The notes below the pieces were generated by a model, which made no database searches, was not told the origin of the DNA, and was given only the letters and a program-made list of their open reading frames with translations. DNA of 64,000 nucleotides from Arthrobacter sp. U41 (GTDB lineage: Bacteria; Actinomycetota; Actinomycetes; Actinomycetales; Micrococcaceae). The stretch's first letter is position 1, and each line of letters opens with the position of its first letter. Of the stretch, positions 63,278-64,000 are shown piece after piece. The stretch is from contig NZ_VEGI01000001.1 in the NCBI RefSeq assembly GCF_007679325.1, forward strand, positions 186,001 to 250,000, given 5' to 3'. The translations under genes were made by a program, and so were the position numbers.

Positions 63278-64000
63278 GTGAACTGGTTTGAAGCGGCCTT
63301 TCTGGGCCTTGTGCAGGGACTGACAGAATTCCTCCCGATTTCCTCTAGCGCCCATCTGCGGATTGTTGGCTCCTTCCTCCCCAACGCGGCAGATCCCGGG
63401 GCCGCGTTTACCGCCATCACCCAGCTCGGCACGGAAACCGCCGTCGTGGTGTACTTCTGGCGCGACATTGTGCGGATCGTCAAAGCGTGGGCCGGTTCAC
63501 TGACCGGCAAAGTCTCCCGGCAGCACCCGGACGCCCGGATGGGGTGGCTGGTAATCCTGGGCAGCCTGCCGATCATCGTCCTGGGGCTGCTGTTCCAGGA
63601 CCAGATCGAATCCGTGCTCCGCAGCCTCTGGATCGTCGCCACCATGCTGATCGTCTTCGGCATGATCCTCGCCATCGCCGACGCCGTCGGACGCCAGGAC
63701 CGCGACCTGACCCAGCTGACCTACAAGCACGGCATCCTGTACGGATTCGCGCAGGCCCTGGCCCTCATCCCGGGGGTCTCCCGCTCCGGCGGCACCATCA
63801 CCGCAGGGCTGCTGATGGGCTACACCCGCGAAGCCGCCGCCCGCTACTCCTTCCTGCTCGCGATCCCGGCCGTGTTCGGCAGCGGCCTGTACCAGCTCTA
63901 CAAGGTGGTCTCCCAGGATGGCGTCACCGGACCGTACAGCCTTCCGGAAACGGCCCTCGCTACGGCCGTTGCCTTCGTGGTGGGATACATCATCATCGGG
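63278..64000 (+). CDS. uppP: Undecaprenyl-diphosphatase UppP, partial (3' end outside the window)
   Basis: 241 codons without a stop before the window end. The BacA/UppP signatures are clear: [22 protein letters not shown] near the N-terminus and [38 protein letters not shown] in the middle. About seven hydrophobic helices are seen so far. The enzyme recycles undecaprenyl pyrophosphate for peptidoglycan synthesis. I chose GTG 63278, with TAGGGT at leaderless distance; ATG 63251 is an in-frame alternative that adds nine residues. Confidence 0.95.
   Translation, partial: MNWFEAAFLGLVQGLTEFLPISSSAHLRIVGSFLPNAADPGAAFTAITQLGTETAVVVYFWRDIVRIVKAWAGSLTGKVSRQHPDARMGWLVILGSLPIIVLGLLFQDQIESVLRSLWIVATMLIVFGMILAIADAVGRQDRDLTQLTYKHGILYGFAQALALIPGVSRSGGTITAGLLMGYTREAAARYSFLLAIPAVFGSGLYQLYKVVSQDGVTGPYSLPETALATAVAFVVGYIIIG

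Overview
The window is high-GC DNA from an actinobacterium. Gene content and order point to the Micrococcaceae, most likely Arthrobacter or Pseudarthrobacter. Supporting signs are the ctaB/ctaA pair next to an ABC exporter and a suf operon led by sufR, GTG and TTG starts with 1-4 nt stop/start overlaps, several genes that look leaderless, a divergent glgC/glgA pair, and DUF3099 and DUF5703 genes. I see no insertion sequence, prophage, rRNA operon or CRISPR array. The only RNA gene seen is a tRNA-Leu(GAG).

Layout. 1-3 kb: end of ctaB, then ctaA and an ABC-2 exporter on the minus strand. 3-8.4 kb: sufR-sufB-sufD-Rieske-sufC-DUF59, an Fe-S assembly operon without its own desulfurase. 8.5-14.5 kb: a zinc metallopeptidase, then an acyl-CoA synthetase and thiolase facing the biotin ECF transporter bioY-bioM-bioN. 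14.7-30.4 kb: housekeeping genes (ABC-F ATPase, YbaK-type editing protein, SURF1, DUF3099, fabG, small heat-shock protein, an SDR, serB, an ABC ATPase, TSUP permease, SpoU methyltransferase, ribosomal protein L31 type B, lipoate ligase family, aminopeptidase N, YeiH permease). 30.5-33.9 kb: the ATP-grasp / alpha-E / transglutaminase triad. 34-41.1 kb: a dormancy-type island. 41.1-45.4 kb: a zinc-ribbon SDR and the glycogen genes glgC and glgA. 45.4-52.2 kb: a fatty-acid locus with ACOX-like dehydrogenase and tetR divergent from thiolase-reductase-MaoC, with a perfect operator between. 52.3-64 kb: FUSC exporter, thiol transferase, M50 protease, DksA-like protein, hemerythrin-like protein plus malQ, tRNA-Leu, M20 peptidase, a second acyl-CoA dehydrogenase-like gene, DUF5703, a small acidic protein, aldo/keto reductase and the start of uppP.

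The most interesting signal is a dispersed regulon resembling the mycobacterial DosR/DevR dormancy regulon. The island encodes a DevS-like GAF-GAF histidine kinase, a DevR-like NarL-family regulator, a universal stress protein, two flavin-reductase-fold (PPOX) proteins, a pair of distant paralogues of unknown function and a DUF1254/DUF1214 protein. A 14-bp dyad of the form GGGNC-N4-GNCCC, close to the mycobacterial DosR box, lies upstream of the usp and PPOX genes. It also lies upstream of two distant loci, the hsp20 gene and the hemerythrin-malQ pair. This predicts that oxygen or redox stress coordinates a small heat-shock protein, USP, PPOX proteins, hemerythrin and glycogen or maltodextrin use here. 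The regulon and the functions of its unknown members are inferences from sequence.
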